Below, piece by piece: positions 43,570 through 52,601 of a stretch of 64,000 nucleotides of DNA. Origin of the DNA: Paenibacillus dokdonensis (GTDB lineage Bacteria; Bacillota; Bacilli; Paenibacillales; Paenibacillaceae). The stretch spans positions 576,501-640,500 of the forward strand of contig NZ_STGQ01000003.1 in the NCBI RefSeq assembly GCF_004916975.1, read 5' to 3'. The notes beneath the pieces were generated by a model. It made no database searches. It saw only the letters and a list, made by a program, of their open reading frames with translations, and had not been told where the DNA came from. Position numbers and translations under genes: made by a program. The number at the start of each line of letters is the position of its first letter. The stretch's first letter is position 1.

Positions 43570-44964
43570 TTAAATCAGCTTGCGTCTATACCACTTGTCG
43601 CCCCTGAACCGCCACCAGAAAATGGCCCCTCTTACGCCCCATTCGGATACCATCGCGATCCAGACGCCCATGATGCCAAAGTGAAACGTAATTGCCAGAA
43701 AATATCCCAAAATCACGCGCAGCACCCACATCGACAGTAAGGACGTAACCGACGTAAAGTTGGAGTCCCCTGCCGCACGCAGTGCCGAAGGCATGATAAA
43801 GCTGACGGACCAGAAAATCGGCTGCGTAATCGCGATCAGGAGCGTTAGCTTAAAGATGTCCGGCACGATCTCGGCCGGTGGAGAAAACAGCTTAATAATA
43901 TACGGAAATAATGGCAAAATCACAGCTGCGATCACGATAAAGAAGGCCGTAGACAACCCGATAAAGGATTTGATAAACTTCCTGGCATCCTGTATGCTTC
44001 CATTTCCTATACACTGGCCTACTACCGTTACGACGGCGATACTTAGCGCACTCCCTCCGATCTGGAACAGCAGCGAAATTGAGCCGCTAATGGCATTCAC
44101 CGTAATTGCGAGCGTACCCAGCTGCACGATGAAGGTTTGCGTCAGCAGCTTGCCGCCGTTAAAGAACATTTGCTCCGCCGCAAAAGGAACGCCAATGACC
44201 ATAATCTTTTTGAGAATCGAAAAATCTATTTTCAACGCATTCTTGATACGGTACTTTAGCGTATGGTTCATTTTAATCATGTAATACAGCGAGACCGCCA
44301 TCCCGAGAACCCGGGCAGTAATCATGGAGATCACGAGGCCTACGATGCCCATATCCAGTACGGTAATAAACAGGATGTTAAGACCAAGATAGGTCAAATT
44401 CATGATGAGCGAAAGTCCAAGACAAGCCTTGGTTTCTGCTACCCCTCTGAGCGCCCCCGTGACCGCCTGAAAGACCGCAATAAACGGATACGAAATACAG
44501 CTGCCGATCAGGAAAATCCTCGCATTCTGGAACACATCTGCATCCGCCTTCCCGAACAGCAGATTGAGCACAGGTGTGTGAAAGGTAATTACCGTGACGC
44601 ATAAAAGCACGGACAAAATCGCAACCGCGGTAATGGCCTGCGCCGCAGCCTTGGATACCATCTCCTGGTTCCCGCTGCCCTTGTACTGCGCTACAATGAC
44701 CGTTCCCCCTGTCGCTACAGCGATAAAGACGTTGATCAGGAAAATATTCAGCGAATCCACCATGCTGACCGCACTAACGGCTGCCACGCCCGAGGAGGCA
44801 ATCATCGCCGTGTTCATCAAACTCATTAAAATAATAAAAGCTTGATCCACAAATATCGGAATAATGATCGCGATAATTTGCTTATAATCAAGCTTACTTC
44901 CAGTGAAGTACTTATTCAGGAAACCGTTCGTTTTCTGTTTATAATATGGAGCTGGGGTACCCAA
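43570..44964 (-). CDS. MATE-family multidrug/sodium antiporter
   Basis: A protein of 464 residues with twelve predicted membrane helices in two six-helix bundles, and a YKQIIAIIIPIFVDQAFIIL start typical of the DinF/NorM class. It exports cationic drugs or metabolites in exchange for sodium or protons. The start is TTG 44964; the only nearby ATG is out of frame, and the ribosome site is weak. It stands alone with a terminator at 43481-43526. Confidence 0.93.
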   Translation of the reverse strand: MGTPAPYYKQKTNGFLNKYFTGSKLDYKQIIAIIIPIFVDQAFIILMSLMNTAMIASSGVAAVSAVSMVDSLNIFLINVFIAVATGGTVIVAQYKGSGNQEMVSKAAAQAITAVAILSVLLCVTVITFHTPVLNLLFGKADADVFQNARIFLIGSCISYPFIAVFQAVTGALRGVAETKACLGLSLIMNLTYLGLNILFITVLDMGIVGLVISMITARVLGMAVSLYYMIKMNHTLKYRIKNALKIDFSILKKIMVIGVPFAAEQMFFNGGKLLTQTFIVQLGTLAITVNAISGSISLLFQIGGSALSIAVVTVVGQCIGNGSIQDARKFIKSFIGLSTAFFIVIAAVILPLFPYIIKLFSPPAEIVPDIFKLTLLIAITQPIFWSVSFIMPSALRAAGDSNFTSVTSLLSMWVLRVILGYFLAITFHFGIMGVWIAMVSEWGVRGAIFWWRFRGDKWYRRKLI

Positions 44965-45042
44965 GGGATCATCTCTTTTTCAGTGTAGTTGAATGCGTAG
45001 ACTATTATAGCATGGTTTCGGCGGATGGGATGTGATGGACAC

Positions 45043-45080
45043 AAAAAAAACCGAGGCCCCTATAAGGAATCCTCGATTTT
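45043..45080 (-). terminator. Terminator of tyrS
   Basis: On the minus strand CGAGGATTCC / GGGGCCTCG (imperfect), then eight Ts; about 30 bases after the tyrS stop. Confidence 0.8.
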
Positions 45081-45111
45081 AGTTGTACATATGTTGTGAA
45101 TCGCTGCAAAC

Positions 45112-46383
45112 CTAATCCACCAGTCTTATCAGACTGTATTTCTTCTTACCTTTACGAATAATGATATACCGGCCATCAAAGGATTTGTCCACGGTTACTT
45201 CCGTGTTCACATCCTCTACGCGTTCACCATTCATGCTAATCGCACCATTGGTAATATCTTCTCTTGCCTGACGCTTGGAGGGTTCGATCCCCAGATCCAC
45301 TAACCAGTCCACAATATTTTTGGCTTCCTTGGCTGCTTCGAATGTAGGCATTTCTTTGAATCCCTGCTCAATTTCATCGGCAGTCAGTGATTTAACGTCT
45401 CCACTAAATAAGGCTTTTGAGATTTTAACGGCCTGTGTCAGCGCTTCTTCATTATGAACGAATTTGGTCATCTCTTCGGCGAGTACATGCTGCGCTTCAC
45501 GTTTACCCGGTTCTGTCGTCACCTTATTCTCAAGTTCACGAATCTCTTCCTTAGATAAGAAGGTGAAGTACTTCAGGTATTTAATGACATCACGGTCATC
45601 TGTATTTAACCAGAACTGGTAAAATTCATAGGGTGATGTTTTATCCGGATCCAGCCAGATCGCTCCGCCCGCCGTTTTACCAAATTTCGTGCCGTCTGCT
45701 TTCAACATCAATGGGATGGTCAATCCGAATGCCTTCGCTTCTGAACCTTCTTTTTTACGAATCAGGTCCAGACCACTTGTGATGTTACCCCATTGATCCG
45801 ATCCGCCAATCTGTAATTGAACCCCTTCTTCTGAGTACAGATGATGGAAGTCCATCGCCTGAAGAATTTGGTATGAGAATTCAGTAAATGAAATTCCGCT
45901 GTCCAGGCGGCTGGATACGATATCTTTGGCCAGCATCGCATTGATGCTGAAGTTCTTCCCGTAGTCGCGCAAGAAGTCGATCACATTGACCGTATGCGTC
46001 CAGTCATAGTTATTTACCATTTTCAGCTGAGCATCATGATCCGTATCAAATAGCTTCTTCATCTGTGCTGTCAGTGCATCCACATTGTCTTGTACTTGCT
46101 CTAACGTCTGTAATTGACGCTCGGATTGACGTCCACTCGGATCACCAATGGTTCCAGTCGCTCCGCCAATTAAGATCACAGGGAGATGCCCAAAGGATTG
46201 AAATCGTTTCATCACCATGAATGGAATCAAATGTCCGATATGCATGCTATCTCCGGTTGGATCGACACCGCAATACAGTGCAATCTTCTTCTCGCTCACT
46301 AATTCGCGCAAACCTTCAGCATCGGTCTGTTGGTTAATCGCATCGCGCCATTCCAGTTCATCAATAATATTCATGTTACTCAT
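45112..46383 (-). CDS. tyrS: Tyrosyl-tRNA synthetase
   Basis: A protein of 423 residues. Class I signatures: HIGH in DSMHIGHLIPF, KFGKT in ADGTKFGKTAGG, tyrosine pocket YCGVDPTGDS and QIGGSDQWGN. The C-terminal S4-like RNA-binding domain covers about 350-423. It charges tRNA-Tyr. It is preceded by a T-box leader with a TAC specifier and a clear sigma-A promoter, so it is induced by uncharged tRNA-Tyr. Confidence 0.97.
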   Translation of the reverse strand: MSNMNIIDELEWRDAINQQTDAEGLRELVSEKKIALYCGVDPTGDSMHIGHLIPFMVMKRFQSFGHLPVILIGGATGTIGDPSGRQSERQLQTLEQVQDNVDALTAQMKKLFDTDHDAQLKMVNNYDWTHTVNVIDFLRDYGKNFSINAMLAKDIVSSRLDSGISFTEFSYQILQAMDFHHLYSEEGVQLQIGGSDQWGNITSGLDLIRKKEGSEAKAFGLTIPLMLKADGTKFGKTAGGAIWLDPDKTSPYEFYQFWLNTDDRDVIKYLKYFTFLSKEEIRELENKVTTEPGKREAQHVLAEEMTKFVHNEEALTQAVKISKALFSGDVKSLTADEIEQGFKEMPTFEAAKEAKNIVDWLVDLGIEPSKRQAREDITNGAISMNGERVEDVNTEVTVDKSFDGRYIIIRKGKKKYSLIRLVD

Positions 46384-46449
46384 GATCTTCCAGCCCCTTT
46401 ATAAATAAGTGTTGAATCATCCTTTTATACGTATCAAAGCTGTTTACGC

Positions 46450-46712
46450 AAAAAAATCGTCCCTACGTCTACGATAGACATAGGGACGATTCATTAACCG
46501 TGTTACCACCCAAATTGCATAAATAGTGCTGCAAAGACTATTCATACCACTCTTTAGCCATCCTATCGTTGGCTAGTCCGCTTAGTGTTACCTAAGATAC
46601 TCCAGAGTGTAATTCGCAAGTCTGTTTGTGCCGAGTCACATCAACCCCCAGCTTTCTGAATAACAGTGACAGCCTGCTACTGATTCCTTCAACGTATACC
46701 GTATATTCGATT
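46450..46712 (-). ncRNA. T-box riboswitch (tyrosine) upstream of tyrS
   Basis: The minus-strand leader carries the T-box core GGGTGGTAACACGG near 46500. It ends in a terminator hairpin (arms about 46456-46470 and 46476-46490, ATCGTCCCTA core) followed by seven Ts. Stem I includes GAATTACACTCTGGAG with the specifier TAC at 46609-46611. Uncharged tRNA-Tyr should favour the antiterminator and allow tyrS transcription. Confidence 0.9.
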
Positions 46713-46718
46713 ACAGTC

Positions 46719-46747
46719 AGTATAGAGAATGGAAAGACCGTTGTCAA
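46719..46747 (-). promoter_or_regulatory. Sigma-A promoter of the tyrS leader
   Basis: On the minus strand TTGACA (46742-46747), a 17-base spacer, and TATACT (46719-46724). This is a near-perfect consensus, and transcription should start near 46712. Confidence 0.9.
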
Positions 46748-46769
46748 TTCATCACAAGAATGATATGGT

Positions 46770-47060
46770 CTATGCTCTGCCGGTATGTGCGGAAGTCGCT
46801 GCGTCCAGCATGGATGCCCAATCCGGAAAATCCGTCTCCCTTGCAACATGCCGGTCAAAAAGCTCTTCAGGAAGGTTATCGATATCTTCCCGCGTGCTTA
46901 CTTGAAAGTTGCCTTTCTCCAAAAACTCCTCAAAACTCTTACAGCTTGAATGTTGAGACATAAACGATTTATTGAACAGTACGTCCAGTGAAACAACATT
47001 CGGATCTTCTTCTACCGACTTTTGTCCTTGTAATTCTTTCAACAGATCGTCAAATGACAT
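46770..47060 (-). CDS. Small cytoplasmic protein, unknown (possibly CTG-started at 47078)
   Basis: 96 residues from ATG 47060 (MSFDDLLKELQGQKSVEEDP). There is no signal or membrane segment; it is acidic and mostly helical. No ribosome site stands before that ATG. AGGAG at 47086-47090 is seven bases before an in-frame CTG at 47076-47078, which would give an N-terminus (M)RKQKP and 102 residues. I recognise no family. The gene ends just upstream of the tyrS promoter. Confidence 0.65.
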   Translation of the reverse strand: MSFDDLLKELQGQKSVEEDPNVVSLDVLFNKSFMSQHSSCKSFEEFLEKGNFQVSTREDIDNLPEELFDRHVARETDFPDWASMLDAATSAHTGRA

Positions 47061-47075
47061 GGGCTTTTGCTTTCT

Positions 47076-47090
47076 CAGATGATCACTCCT
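47076..47090 (-). promoter_or_regulatory. Ribosome binding site suggesting CTG initiation
   Basis: AGGAG (47086-47090), seven-base spacer, then CTG (47076-47078) in frame with the 46770-47060 gene. No ATG, GTG or TTG occurs at a suitable distance in that frame. Confidence 0.45.
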
Positions 47091-47126
47091 AGATTAATTT
47101 TATATTTGGTGATTCCTATTCTTTAT

Positions 47127-47600
47127 TCAATTATAGGTCATCCACGGTGTATTTCCCAAAACCTCAAAATTTTGCTTAAACCAAAAATTTCGTGATTTAT
47201 CCAAGGTGTAGACGTACATTCTTTTCCCTGGATATTTCGCCTTGAGCCAGTTCACGAGTGAAGCGGCATACCCCTTGCTTTCAAACTCTTTTAGAACATC
47301 CAACGCTTCGATAAAAACAAAATCCTTTTTGTTTTTGATATCTGTATAGAAATCCTTCTCCAGATATCGTTCATCGGCGCTAAAATAATCTTGTTCTGCC
47401 TTCTGAATTAATTGCTTCCCGTTATCATATTCCCATACGACGCCATACCCGACCATCGTATCCTCGGCGTCAATGATATAAATTTCCTCCGGTAATTCAG
47501 ACGGTTCCTTCGCACTCAATTCTCCCGCATGATACGCTGATGTTTCATTTAACAATCTCTGCATTTCCTGATCAAACGGCTTCGCAATAATCGTTGGCAT
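47127..47600 (-). CDS. GNAT-family N-acetyltransferase
   Basis: A protein of 157 residues behind GAAGGAGATCAGAA. The acetyl-CoA-binding motif A region reads EALDVLKEFESKGYAASLVNW, with the preceding beta-strand FVFIEAL, and the family's late Tyr lies in MYVYTLDKSRNFW. It acetylates an unknown amine substrate in the cytoplasm. It is monocistronic or loosely paired with the small gene downstream. Confidence 0.8.
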   Translation of the reverse strand: MPTIIAKPFDQEMQRLLNETSAYHAGELSAKEPSELPEEIYIIDAEDTMVGYGVVWEYDNGKQLIQKAEQDYFSADERYLEKDFYTDIKNKKDFVFIEALDVLKEFESKGYAASLVNWLKAKYPGKRMYVYTLDKSRNFWFKQNFEVLGNTPWMTYN

Positions 47601-47916
47601 TTCTGATCTCCTTCATAAGATATGTCACGACATATCGTCTCCAAAGAAAAGAAGCAGGGTGTCTGTCTGCTCCCTACTTTTCCATTTGATTGTGTATCAT
47701 TTATTATCCTTCGTTATTTTATCATATATACGATGGATAGTAATCGAATTTTAATTATTGTTTTTGGAATACGCAAAGATCCCCCTACTTTTTTATCGGC
47801 TCTGCTAACGACTGTCTGCATGCATCGGGACTTTCAACCAAGTTTTTTCCTTCATGCAACAGAACATGAAAAAGAAGCTGCTTTCCCTAGGAAAACAGCT
47901 TCTTCATGATATGCCT
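47601..47916. other. 316-base gap between the acetyltransferase and ferritin genes
   Basis: Contains the acetyltransferase promoter region and, at its right end, the ferritin terminator. I see no other gene or RNA element. Confidence 0.5.
47868..47908 (-). terminator. Terminator of the ferritin gene
   Basis: AAGAAGCTG / CAGCTTCTT stem with an inner TTTCC/GGAAA match; TTTTTC follows on the minus strand. Confidence 0.85.
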
Positions 47917-48429
47917 TTAAGCTTCGCTTGCGGGTGGCGTGAACGTACGCTTCCCCAGCTCGGAATCGAGCATGTAGAATGCGTTGCTGTCATTGTCGAT
48001 GCGGCGCAGTTTCTGGATAATGCTATCGAAGGTTGCTTCCTCTTCTACCTGCTCATCAATGAACCACTTGAGGAAATTAATCGTCGCGTGTTCCCGCTCA
48101 TCCCAGGCAATATCGGACAATTCATAAATTCGTTTGGTCACTGTTTTCTCATGCTCGAAGGAATGTTCAAAGGCATCCAGCAAGGAGCTGTATTCATTCT
48201 GAGGATTTTCCATGCCCGTAACAATGGCGCGTTTCCCCAATGCATTTATGAAATGGAAAATTCTCATCCCATGATATTTTTCTTCTTCCGATTGCATGAT
48301 GAAAAAATTCGCAAAGCCATCAAAACTCTCCGACGAGCAATACGCCGCCATCGCCAGATATACCTGAGAAGAATAAAATTCATAATTCATTTGATCGTTC
48401 AACTTCGCGAGCAGCTTCTCACTTAACAT
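47917..48429 (-). CDS. ftnA: Non-heme ferritin
   Basis: A protein of 170 residues behind AAAGGAGAATGACC. It is a four-helix ferritin-like protein with ferroxidase residues in MNYEFYSSQVYLAM (Glu), QSEEEKYHGMRIFHF (Glu and His) and WFIDEQVEEEATF (Glu-Gln). It oxidises and stores iron in a 24-mer cage. The upstream region (about 48475-48500) contains GATAACAACGATTATCG, loosely like a Fur/PerR-type box; this is weak. Single-gene unit. Confidence 0.95.
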   Translation of the reverse strand: MLSEKLLAKLNDQMNYEFYSSQVYLAMAAYCSSESFDGFANFFIMQSEEEKYHGMRIFHFINALGKRAIVTGMENPQNEYSSLLDAFEHSFEHEKTVTKRIYELSDIAWDEREHATINFLKWFIDEQVEEEATFDSIIQKLRRIDNDSNAFYMLDSELGKRTFTPPASEA

Positions 48430-48602
48430 CGGTCATTCTCCTTTATCACTGGTCTTGATGGAAGGCAAGCCGCGATTCGACGATAATCGTTGTTATCCTG
48501 CACAATACGGCTTCCTTCTATACTTCTTGTAGTATGTTGGAAATAAACGGGGATGTAAAGGGTTAGTATGAATGACGGAACTGACCGTGGGAATGGGAAC
48601 TA

Positions 48603-48635
48603 AAAAAACAGGGCCTTTTCGGTGGCCCCGTTCTA
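48603..48635 (-). terminator. Terminator after the 48655-49500 gene
   Basis: ACGGGGCCACC / GGCCCTGT hairpin on the minus strand followed by seven Ts. Confidence 0.85.
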
Positions 48636-48654
48636 AAAGTACATAGTATATTCC

Positions 48655-49500
48655 TTATTTTTTAAACTGTGGTCCCTCATAACTACTTGTTCCTGAAGGG
48701 CCTGCTATAATTCCTTCTTCGAATGTTGCTGGAACCTTATCTTCACTGGCTGCAGACTCTTCGCTCTCTGGACCGGATTTTGTCCATACTACGTCATTGC
48801 CTAGAGCAGGGGACTGCCACCAGTAAAAATCACGATACACTAAATCTGTTGTCAAATAGAGCAAATTACTGTTGTTTTTATCGTTAATCGTTAGATCGTA
48901 TTGAGAAATTCCAGCATCTCTGGAATCATTCAGAGATGTAATCCATTGCTCAATCTTGGGAACCAAACTATTTACTTCGGAAATTTCTGCCGTTAGCACG
49001 ATTGAGGCCAGCTTCCCACCAAGTTCGTTATTTGAAACATTCACCGAATCCACGGCTACACCGTTTTTTTTCAGTTCATCATACACAGTGGACTGAACTG
49101 TTTTTAAGTCAAGGCTACCTTCGATTTTATGAGAAAAATCTGGTATCTTGGTGATGTCGTTGGAAACACCATTGTAGATAGTTGCTCCATTAGCTCCTAT
49201 GATCGTAAGATCAATGTTTTTGATTTGACTTGCATCGCTGGCTCTACTTCTTACCTCATTACGGATTTTTCGAATGGCTTTTATATCCTCAATTGTTGCT
49301 TCTCCGGAATTAGAAGCTGAGAGTGTTGCTAATTTCAAATTTTCTTCTTTGGCACTGATATCAGAAATAGTTACGCCTTGCTTTAAAAGTTGGACTTGGA
49401 TTTTATCAGTAGGGCTTTCCGCGGAAATCGAGTTCATGTAAAATGCTCCACCTAGAACCATTACTGCTGCCATGGCAAGTAACCATTTTCTATTTCTCAT
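48655..49500 (-). CDS. Exported protein of unknown function
   Basis: A protein of 281 residues behind AAAGGAGGGTGAAGGCCA. Residues 1-27 are a signal peptide or anchor (KWLLAMAAVMVLGGAFYM). The mature part alternates helices and strands and has two similar ferredoxin-like stretches (ISDISAKEENLKLATLSASN; VDSVNVSNNELGGKLASIVL). The C-terminal tail is acidic and low in complexity (GPESEESAASEDK). No family is recognised. It is followed by a terminator and preceded by a short coding fragment (49529-49711). Confidence 0.7.
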   Translation of the reverse strand: MRNRKWLLAMAAVMVLGGAFYMNSISAESPTDKIQVQLLKQGVTISDISAKEENLKLATLSASNSGEATIEDIKAIRKIRNEVRSRASDASQIKNIDLTIIGANGATIYNGVSNDITKIPDFSHKIEGSLDLKTVQSTVYDELKKNGVAVDSVNVSNNELGGKLASIVLTAEISEVNSLVPKIEQWITSLNDSRDAGISQYDLTINDKNNSNLLYLTTDLVYRDFYWWQSPALGNDVVWTKSGPESEESAASEDKVPATFEEGIIAGPSGTSSYEGPQFKK

Positions 49501-49528
49501 TGGCCTTCACCCTCCTTTAAAATAAAAA

Positions 49529-49711
49529 TCAAGGTCCGTAAACTCGGAAATTCGCATTATCAGTCTTGCTAACTGAATAGGGACTATCTGCGGTTGGGGA
49601 CGTATCATTCACTGTCCAAACACCACTTGAATTTTTGTATGATACACTTGTAAATCTAAACGGTCCCATTTGCGTATTTGTTGCAAAACCCCAACTTTTG
49701 TGAACATGTCT
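49529..49711 (-). pseudogene. C-terminal fragment of a secreted-protein-like gene
   Basis: The frame reads MGPFRFTSVSYKNSSGVW, then PYSVSKTDNANFRVYGP and stop. It looks like a beta-rich C-terminus. Going upstream, the frame passes through a strong terminator hairpin (49765-49810) and loses protein-like character, so no proper start is visible. It is probably a gene whose 5' part was lost. Confidence 0.35.
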
Positions 49712-49764
49712 GCACCCGCCGACACCCCGATCGGGCCGCAATTTCAAGTAAGCGTAAGAAAAAC

Positions 49765-49810
49765 AAAAAACGGCCTCTTCGCAACTGGTGCGAACAGAGG
49801 CTATTTTTTG
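49765..49810. terminator. Bidirectional hairpin terminator without a clear gene
   Basis: GCCTCTTCGCA / TGCGAACAGAGGC stem with A-runs left and TTTTTT right. It lies where the broken frame 49529-49858 would otherwise run, and may be the edge of a lost mobile element. Confidence 0.7.
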
Positions 49811-49996
49811 CTTTTCACGAAATTTAGAAAATCGCTGCTCACAGCAGAATTTCGCCAAAAATGGGGGTTGAAAATAACGGATTGGATGCGATCTGCAGCA
49901 GATCGTTGTACATCAGACCAGGTCAATCACTTTTGCAGTTGTGCTTGGCCAATCCTAGGTCGTACACTATGAATACTGGTGGTGATGTTTGCCGTA

Positions 49997-50660
49997 TTAC
50001 AATGTCATTGCTTGTCCATACCTTGCCAAGAACTCTTCCTTTTCTTTATAATCCGGCATCACGCTTCCTACTCGTCTCCAGAAAGAACGATCATGATTCA
50101 TATGCGTGAGATGACATAGTTCATGGATGATCACATAATCAATCACTTCCATGGGGGCCATGGCTAGACGATAATTGAAGGTTAGACGCTTGTCCGAACT
50201 GCAGCTTCCCCACTTGGTGCTGGACTCCACAATATCCATAGTTTTAGGTTTTACTTTGAGCTGCTTCTGATATATTTTCATTCGTTCCTGAACAATCTTT
50301 TTACAGCTGGAGAAATAAAACTTCTTCAGCTCGCGCTTAAGCTCCTCTTCATTCAGATCCTTCGTTTCAATTAACTCATGAAGAAAAATGATATTTCCCC
50401 AGATGAAGGAACTTACCTTTATCTTGATATTCCTTTGTTTTCGGAGCTTCACGAGTTTTCGCAATGGCATCTAATTGTTCCAAAATCCTTTTCCCCTGCT
50501 GCTTCACAGCACTCATCACTCGATCATCACAAGTGCCATTAGGAGCTTTCACAGTAACAAGACCTGTAGGATCAATTTGAATCGACATCTTCTTTCGAGG
50601 TCCATACGCCACATGGAATTCGATGATTTGCTGTTCAAATTCAATTTTCATGATCAACAT
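49997..50660 (-). pseudogene. YgjP/SprT-like metallopeptidase, frameshifted
   Basis: Two overlapping frames form one protein. The N-part (50660-50376) reads MKIEFEQQIIEFHVAYGPRK and ends GKFLHLGKYH. The C-part continues in the other frame as FLHELIETKDLNEEELKREL and holds the zinc site HELCHLTHMNHDRSFW and the WGSC motif of the DUF45/YgjP family. The break is at the five-base A/T run 50384-50388; removing one base restores KYHFLHELIETK. It is either an inactivated gene or a sequencing error. Intact members are about 230 residues, soluble, and of unknown substrate. Confidence 0.85.
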
Positions 50661-50701
50661 CGTTTCTATAAGATTATTTCTGAATACACTATTGGTTTCC
50701 G

Positions 50702-51217
50702 TTATCCCTTGATAAATACGATCTTCACGCCAACAACCTGATTCTGATCATTTGTGGTCATATACACCCCATAGGTACCGTCACCCATACCTGTACGCGA
50801 CACGACGCCGCCGTCCATCACGCCCGCTTCTTCACCGCTCTCGGTAATATCGCAGCAGGAATCATACCATTCATTATCGGTACCCGTACTTCCTTTTGGA
50901 GCATTCGCGTCAGGAATCCGATACTTACTCATGTCAAAAATCCCTGCTTGTCCGCTATCCACTCCAACAATAAATGGACACTTCACCCATTCCAAATAGG
51001 ACTCTTGTTCAGCAACTGAATAGTGGTAAGCCGTTAGTTTGGAGCAAGCTTCGCCCCATTCCCTCACTTCAACCTTCTCCGCTTGCCCTATCCATGTGCC
51101 ATTCAACACGTTATCTAATACTCCCATAATGATGGAAGTGGTATTTAGTTCGTAACAAGGGTCGGATACAACCAGTTGGCCGGAATTCACTTCAAAATTG
51201 CCCAGTTGAATATTCAA
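50702..51217 (-). CDS. DUF4241-like protein of unknown function
   Basis: A protein of 171 residues from TTG 51217, eight bases after GGAGG; an earlier TTG at 51232 is in frame but lies inside the ribosome site. Recognisable pieces are SGQLVVSDPCYE near the start, KCPFIVGVDSGQAGIFDM in the middle and TYGVYMTTN near the end, which recall DUF4241 proteins. It has an unusual number of Cys-Asp pairs (YDSCCDITE). It is probably cytoplasmic. The role is not known; some relatives lie near immunity or toxin genes, but nothing here supports that. Confidence 0.65.
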   Translation of the reverse strand: MNIQLGNFEVNSGQLVVSDPCYELNTTSIIMGVLDNVLNGTWIGQAEKVEVREWGEACSKLTAYHYSVAEQESYLEWVKCPFIVGVDSGQAGIFDMSKYRIPDANAPKGSTGTDNEWYDSCCDITESGEEAGVMDGGVVSRTGMGDGTYGVYMTTNDQNQVVGVKIVFIKG

Positions 51218-51258
51218 TGAGAATGCCTCCAATGTCTGCGTAAGATAATATTATTTTA

Positions 51259-51717
51259 TCATGCTATGAACCTGGCTGACAGGGCTATCAATACATCATC
51301 CACCCGGTTCAGCAGTCTCTTAAGTTGCGAGGTGGGCATTTGCTGGATAAGGGAAATATCTCTGCTGCTCGACAGAAAATGAATCGTATGAACAAGCATC
51401 ACAGTATCCAAATCAGGGACTGACTCTTGCACGGTTAGTTGAATGACATCATTCAGCGATAATGAATGAGGAGGGGACATGCAGTTGTTCACCTTCATAT
51501 ACAATGCCTTCAGCATGTATTCCATAGCACGGTCACTTAATAGAATGCACACATGAGCCGAGGAAGGGTGGATATAACGGGCTGCCGAGTTCATATAAAT
51601 TTGTGATAGATTCTGCAGCTTCAATATCATCTTCGCTTGAATGGAGCTGCTTTCCTGTATCCTTAACATCTCATTTTCAAAATCTCTGCATTCATCTATG
51701 GAGGTCGAATGATTCAC
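51259..51717 (-). CDS. Small helical HEPN-like protein
   Basis: A protein of 152 residues from GTG 51717 behind GGAG. All-helical. The stretch VCILLSDRAMEYMLKALYMK, followed by a histidine in PPHSLSLNDVIQLT, resembles the HEPN fold; the classical R-x4-6-H nuclease motif is not evident. No partner nucleotidyltransferase is adjacent. It lies between a DUF4241-like gene and a divergent XRE regulator. Function unknown. Confidence 0.6.
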   Translation of the reverse strand: MNHSTSIDECRDFENEMLRIQESSSIQAKMILKLQNLSQIYMNSAARYIHPSSAHVCILLSDRAMEYMLKALYMKVNNCMSPPHSLSLNDVIQLTVQESVPDLDTVMLVHTIHFLSSSRDISLIQQMPTSQLKRLLNRVDDVLIALSARFIA

Positions 51718-51906
51718 ATGCTTCAGCTCCCATTAGGTTATTGCACGATTTATTTTATGTAGTTATGATTTTGCGAATCGTGGAAATACTTATATGTACC
51801 ATTATACAACAAAATAATATCCATATATATTATTTATGATATTTCAAAGACAGTGTATAGCTAATGGTATTTTATCTACACTTTTTAGTAGAGAGGTGTG
51901 GAAGGG

Positions 51907-52248
51907 ATGACGGATAAGGAAATACTTCTTCGGGTAGGAACTCGGATTCGTGAACTGAGGAAAGAAAACGGCCTAACGCAGGAAGCCCTCGGAGAAAAAG
52001 GCGGCTTTCACTTTTCATATATCGGACAAATCGAACGCGGCGAGAAGAACGTCGCTCTATTGAACCTCGCCAAAATTGCGGAAGCTTTAGAGGTGGATAT
52101 ATCGCAGCTTTTCATTCTGACAAATCGGGACAATAGCGAAGAATCCAAAGCAGATATTCAAGAGATTAACTACATACTTAACCAGCAGAATGCACAAAAG
52201 GTCGCGATGGCGAAAAATGTGGTGAAAGAGATTTTTAATTATAAATGA
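51907..52248 (+). CDS. XRE-family transcriptional regulator
   Basis: A protein of 113 residues from ATG 51907 behind GAGAGGTG; a GTG at 51898 is in frame. The helix-turn-helix covers about 8-62 (RIRELRKENGLTQEALGEKG, then SYIGQIERGEKNV). The short C-terminal helix may dimerise. It is close in style to SinR-like or phage-type repressors. It is divergent from the HEPN-like gene and could regulate it. A terminator follows. Confidence 0.88.
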   Translation: MTDKEILLRVGTRIRELRKENGLTQEALGEKGGFHFSYIGQIERGEKNVALLNLAKIAEALEVDISQLFILTNRDNSEESKADIQEINYILNQQNAQKVAMAKNVVKEIFNYK

Positions 52249-52270
52249 GGGCATGTTTACCCTCGCAGCA

Positions 52271-52301
52271 GAAGGCCGATTGAATGAAATCGGCTTTTTC
52301 A
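52271..52301 (+). terminator. Terminator of the XRE regulator
   Basis: GCCGATT / AATCGGC stem followed by TTTTT. Confidence 0.85.
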
Positions 52302-52366
52302 TTTTGCTATTTCGTGTCCATGCTGCTCATTCAGGATACCTTGATATATAAGCATGCACAAAATCA

Positions 52367-52397
52367 AACAGGGCACGCGTTAGCTGCGCACCCTGTT
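52367..52397 (-). terminator. Terminator of the YjfB-like gene
   Basis: CAGGGTGCGC / GCGTGCCCTG on the minus strand followed by TTTG; about 28 bases after the stop. Confidence 0.7.
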
Positions 52398-52424
52398 GAA
52401 TTGAATCCGTTCTCCATCGTAAGG

Positions 52425-52601
52425 TCACACCGAAATGTCAATGCGCTTTCCCAGATTGGGATCGACGCTTTTCTCGATCATCTGCACAAGATTCTGACCC
52501 TGCACTTCTGCCTGGCCCTTGGCCATGCTGAGCACAGACAAGCTTACCTTTTGAGCCAACGATGCCTGACTCATGGATGTAGATAAAGCTGCAATATCCA
52601 T
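52425..52601 (-). CDS. YjfB-like putative motility protein
   Basis: 58 residues, read directly from the minus strand: it begins MDIAALSTSMSQASLAQKVS and ends with a GKRIDI segment. This is the pattern of the small YjfB family, annotated as putative motility proteins in bacilli. An excellent GAGGAGGTGGCGTG ribosome site precedes ATG 52601. It is helical and soluble. It has its own terminator and sits between the XRE gene and the second sugar operon. Confidence 0.85.
   Translation of the reverse strand: MDIAALSTSMSQASLAQKVSLSVLSMAKGQAEVQGQNLVQMIEKSVDPNLGKRIDISV

Noticed and set aside
46592..46858. 88-codon minus-strand frame over the tyrS leader
   Set aside because: It lies within the T-box RNA and promoter, has no ribosome site and resembles no protein.
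48475..48500. Fur/PerR-like box before ferritin
   Set aside because: The match is loose and one-sided; kept only as a remark in the ferritin entry.
49670..50109. Plus-strand frames between 49670 and 50109
   Set aside because: They cross a terminator hairpin, lack ribosome sites and resemble no family.
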